The position numbers were made by a program, and so were the translations under genes. DNA of 15,412 bases from Pseudomonadota bacterium (GTDB lineage: Bacteria; Pseudomonadota; Alphaproteobacteria; Caulobacterales; Caulobacteraceae). A model generated the notes under the pieces. That model was not told the DNA's origin. It ran no database searches and saw only the letters and a list, made by a program, of their open reading frames with translations. Positions within the stretch are counted from its first letter, which is position 1; each line of letters starts with the position of its first letter. Of the stretch, positions 12,444-15,412 are shown piece by piece. The stretch spans positions 1 through 15,412 of the forward strand of contig JAEYQX010000042.1 of NCBI GenBank assembly GCA_023409795.1, in the 5' to 3' direction.

Positions 12444-15412
12444 ATGGCCGGGGGGCGCTTTGATCCGTTCGAGGGCACCGGTCCGCGCTGGCGAGCCGTG
12501 CCCGCCTGGCGTCCGTTCCTGGAGGACCTGGCCGCCGGGGTGCTGGACTGGCTGGGCGACCAGACGCCCGAGACCCTGACCGACGCCACCATCCTCCTGC
12601 CCAACCGGCGCGCGGCGCGGGCCTTTTCCTCGGCCCTTGGCAAGCTGGCCGGTGATCGCCCCGTCCTGCTGCCGCAGGTCCGTCCGCTGGGGGACCTGGA
12701 AGAAGACGAACCGCCGTTTGCACCCGGGGAGCTGGGCCTGGACCTGCCCCCCGCCATCCCCGCCCTGATGCGCCGTTTCGAGATGGCGCGGATGATCGCC
12801 GAGGACTTCGAGCCGGGGATGAAGCCCCTGCGCGCGCTGGAAATGGCGGACGCCCTGGGCGGCTTCCTCGATTCCTGCCAATTGGAAGAGGTCCAGGACC
12901 TGGATCGCATCGCCAGCCTGGCCGAGCAGGACCTGGCGGCCCACTGGCAGGAGAGCGCCCGCTTCCTGGGCCTGGCCGTCGAGGCCTGGCCCCGGCGGCT
13001 GGAGGCGCTGGGCCTAGTCGATTCCGCCTGGCGACGCGCCACCCTTCTGCGCCGCCTGGCCGAGGCCTGGGATGCCCGCCCGCCGCAACAGCCGGTGATC
13101 GCCGCCGGATCGACCGGCACGGTGCCCGCTGCTGCCGATGTCCTGGCCGCCGTCGCCCGCGCGCCCCAGGGCGTGGTGGTCCTGCCCGGCCTTGACCTGG
13201 ACCTGGCCGACACGGTCTGGGACCGCATCGAAGACCAGCATCCGCAGGCCGCGCTGAAATACCTGCTGACGCGGGCCGGGGTCAGCCGCGACCAGGTCAC
13301 GCCCTGGTTCCGGCCTCCGGTGGAACCGCATCTTGAGGCACGCGGCTTGGCCCGCCAGAGGCTGATCAATGAGGCCCTGCGCCCGGCCGAGGCCACCGAC
13401 GACTGGCGCACCGAGATTGCCCACCTGCGGGCTGAGGCGGCCCACGCCGGCCGGGCGGCCGACCCCATCGCCGAGGGGCTGGAAGGCCTGTCGGTCCAGT
13501 CGGTCCGGGCCGAGGAAGAAGCCGCCAGCGCCATTGCCCTGCTGATGCGCCAGACGCTGGAGGTGCCGGGCCAGACCTGCGCCCTGGTCACGCCCGACCT
13601 GGACCTGTCGCGCCGGGTCGAGGCCCGCCTGGCCCGCTGGGGCATCGTGGCCGACTCCTCGACTGGCACGCCCCTGTCGCGGATGTCGGCGGGGGTCATG
13701 GTCGACCTGTGCGCCCGCTTCATCGAGGACCCGCTGAAGCCCCAGACCCTGCTGGGCCTGATCAAGCATCCGCTGACCCGGCTGGAGATCGAGGGCACAG
13801 ACCTGAAGGATGCCGCCGCCGTTCTGGAGCAATACGGCCTGCGCGGCCCGCGCCCGCGCCGCTGGTCGGACCTGCACAAGCGCCTGTTGAGGGCCGAGGA
13901 GCCCCGCCGGGGCGGCCAGCCCCTCGGCGACTGGCAGCGCGAGCGCCTGGCCGGTGCCCGCCACCTGGCCGGACGGCTGGAGACCCTGGCAACCACCGCC
14001 CTGGCCGCCTTCCACCCCACGACCAACCCGGGCACTGCAGCGGGGGCCCTGGCCACCCTGATTGAGGCCCTGGCAGGCCAGAATGCCTGGGCCGGGCCGG
14101 ATGGCGAGGCAGCGGCCTCGCTGCTTTCGGGCCTGATCGAAGGCGGGGCCTCGCTGGGCGAGGTGACGCGAGCCGATTTCGCCGCCCTGACCCACAGCCT
14201 TCTGTCCGAGGAGACGGTCCGCACCGGGGGGGCCACCCATCCGCGCCTGCGCATCCTGGGGGCCATCGAAGCGCGCCTGACGCGGGCCGACCGCATGATC
14301 CTGGCCGGGCTGGAGGAAGGCGTCTGGCCCCGCCCGGCCCCGGTCGATCCCTTCCTGTCGCGCCCGATGCGCAAGCTGCTGGGCCTGCCGACCCCCGAAA
14401 AACGCCTGGGCCAGACCGCCCAGGACTTTGTCCAGGCCGCCTGTGCCGACGAGGCCATCCTGATCCACTGCGAACGTCGCGGCGGCCAGCCCGCCGTCCG
14501 CTCGCGCTGGCTGTGGCGGCTGGAGATGCTGACGCGCGGGGCCAATGCGCCGGATACCCCGGTCGCCATTCCCGCTCCGGAAGGGCTGAACGACTGGGCC
14601 CGGGCCCTGGATGCGCCCCCGCCCGGTCCGGCCCGGCTGGCCCCTCGCCCGGCCCCGCGCCCGCCGGTCGAGCGGCGCCCGCGCAGCCTCTATGTCACGG
14701 CGGTCGAGCGCTGGGTGCGCGACCCCTATGCCCTCTATGCCCAGCGCATCCTGAACCTGGAGAAGATGGACCGCCCCGGAGCCTCGGCCGAGGCCATGGC
14801 GCGCGGCAATGCGGTGCACAAGGCCATCGAGCGCATGACCGCCGAGTGGCCCTATGAACTGCCGGACGACTGCACCCAGCGGTTCGAGGCGGTGCTGATC
14901 GAGGAACTGACCGCCCATGGCTTCGAGGATGCCGCCATGGCCCGCGAGATCCCGCTGGCCCGCAACAGCGCCCGCTGGCTGACCGGGTTCGAGACGACCC
15001 GCCGGGCGCGCGGCGTCACCTTGCTGATCGAGCAGCAGGGCGAGATGAGCTTCAACGGCCCCGCCGGTGCCTTTACCGTCAAGGCCTATGCCGACCGGAT
15101 CGAGGTGGGGGCCAATGCCGCCGCCATCATGGACTTCAAGACCGGCGGCATTCCCACGGGCAAGCAGATGAAGGCCGGCTTTGCCCCCCAGTTGACCCTG
15201 ACCGCCGCCATCCTGGCCGAAGGGGGTTTCAAGGACACCGGCGGACCCGTACCCGCCGACGAACTGACCTATGTCCGCGTCGTGGGGCGCAAGGTGCCCG
15301 GCGAGGTGGCGATCAGGGCCACCGGGCCCGAGGCCGCCGCCCTGGGCGAGGCTGCGCTGGAAGGGCTGAAGAAACGGGTGGCCCGGTTTGATGACCCCGC
15401 CACGCCCTATGT
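12444..15412 (+). CDS. addB: Double-strand break repair protein AddB, 3' end beyond the window
   Basis: One frame stays open from the ATG at 12444 to the window edge: 989 complete codons without a stop. It is AddB of the alphaproteobacterial type, the partner of AddA in the helicase-nuclease that resects double-strand breaks for RecA. The N terminus (PRWRAVPAWRPFLEDLAAGVLDW, then TILLPNRRAARAF) belongs to an inactivated helicase-like region with no Walker A. The ARMILAGLEEGVWPRPAPVDPFLSRPMR-like segment around 610-640 is characteristic. The C-terminal PD-(D/E)XK nuclease starts near YVTAVERWVRDPYALYA (about 752-768), with His792 in GNAVHKAIE, Asp884 in ADRIEV, Asp897 and Lys899 in IMDFKTG, and Gln916 in APQLTL. 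GGGAGCTGAC before the ATG contains the ribosome binding site and the murU stop. addA is expected next but lies outside. Confidence 0.94.
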   Translation, partial: MAGGRFDPFEGTGPRWRAVPAWRPFLEDLAAGVLDWLGDQTPETLTDATILLPNRRAARAFSSALGKLAGDRPVLLPQVRPLGDLEEDEPPFAPGELGLDLPPAIPALMRRFEMARMIAEDFEPGMKPLRALEMADALGGFLDSCQLEEVQDLDRIASLAEQDLAAHWQESARFLGLAVEAWPRRLEALGLVDSAWRRATLLRRLAEAWDARPPQQPVIAAGSTGTVPAAADVLAAVARAPQGVVVLPGLDLDLADTVWDRIEDQHPQAALKYLLTRAGVSRDQVTPWFRPPVEPHLEARGLARQRLINEALRPAEATDDWRTEIAHLRAEAAHAGRAADPIAEGLEGLSVQSVRAEEEAASAIALLMRQTLEVPGQTCALVTPDLDLSRRVEARLARWGIVADSSTGTPLSRMSAGVMVDLCARFIEDPLKPQTLLGLIKHPLTRLEIEGTDLKDAAAVLEQYGLRGPRPRRWSDLHKRLLRAEEPRRGGQPLGDWQRERLAGARHLAGRLETLATTALAAFHPTTNPGTAAGALATLIEALAGQNAWAGPDGEAAASLLSGLIEGGASLGEVTRADFAALTHSLLSEETVRTGGATHPRLRILGAIEARLTRADRMILAGLEEGVWPRPAPVDPFLSRPMRKLLGLPTPEKRLGQTAQDFVQAACADEAILIHCERRGGQPAVRSRWLWRLEMLTRGANAPDTPVAIPAPEGLNDWARALDAPPPGPARLAPRPAPRPPVERRPRSLYVTAVERWVRDPYALYAQRILNLEKMDRPGASAEAMARGNAVHKAIERMTAEWPYELPDDCTQRFEAVLIEELTAHGFEDAAMAREIPLARNSARWLTGFETTRRARGVTLLIEQQGEMSFNGPAGAFTVKAYADRIEVGANAAAIMDFKTGGIPTGKQMKAGFAPQLTLTAAILAEGGFKDTGGPVPADELTYVRVVGRKVPGEVAIRATGPEAAALGEAALEGLKKRVARFDDPATPY

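Noticed and set aside
12353..14918. Very long minus-strand open frames (738 and 634 codons) opposite addB
   Set aside because: The sense frame encodes AddB over its whole length with recognisable nuclease motifs. The antisense products are low-complexity, rich in Arg, Ser, Gly, Gln and His, with no domain; long shadow frames are expected in DNA this GC-rich.
1..15412. Mobile elements, CRISPR, defence or biosynthetic clusters, tRNA/rRNA genes
   Set aside because: Looked for and not seen: no transposase or integrase, no regularly spaced repeats, no tRNA-like folds, and gaps too short (all under about 140 bp) to hide them.

Overview
The window is GC-rich and almost fully coding. It reads as chromosome of an alphaproteobacterium, most likely Caulobacterales (Brevundimonas- or Caulobacter-like). 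The grounds are the tsaE-amgK-murU-addB run with an alphaproteobacterial-type AddB, the Tad/Cpa pilus accessory genes, AMP nucleosidase and an S9 peptidase of the type common in that order. The genus is an inference from gene content only.

Layout. (i) 11-1513 (+): three close-packed Tad/Cpa pilus genes, namely a stand-alone CpaC N-terminal-type periplasmic protein and two TadE-family pseudopilins. (ii) 1494-2879 (-): pabB, convergent with the pilus cluster and overlapping it by 20 bp. (iii) 2979-3921 (-): a two-gene unit of a six-helix membrane protein followed by a small winged-helix regulator, with a palindrome upstream that may be its operator. (iv) 4025-4777 (+): a class I SAM methyltransferase. 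(v) 4846-9216 (-): AMP nucleosidase, a degenerate alpha/beta-hydrolase-like lipoprotein and a secreted S9 peptidase. Intrinsic terminators follow amn and the peptidase gene. (vi) 9354 to the right edge (+): a five-gene operon with overlapping or near-abutting ends, comprising a PlsC-like acyltransferase, tsaE, amgK, murU and addB. addB is open at the edge of the window.

How the genes work together. AmgK and MurU are consecutive steps of the cell-wall recycling shunt from MurNAc to UDP-MurNAc. TsaE serves tRNA t6A synthesis and AddB serves recombinational repair, so the operon combines unrelated housekeeping jobs. The pilus trio looks like an accessory set working with a main tad/cpa locus elsewhere. 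The regulator/membrane-protein pair looks like a self-regulated module.

No gap exceeds about 140 bp. No tRNA, rRNA, CRISPR array, insertion sequence or phage gene was seen. Most of the window is ordinary housekeeping. The items most worth a second look are the hydrolase-like lipoprotein that has lost its catalytic motifs, the palindrome near 3964-3990, and the minimal pilus cluster.
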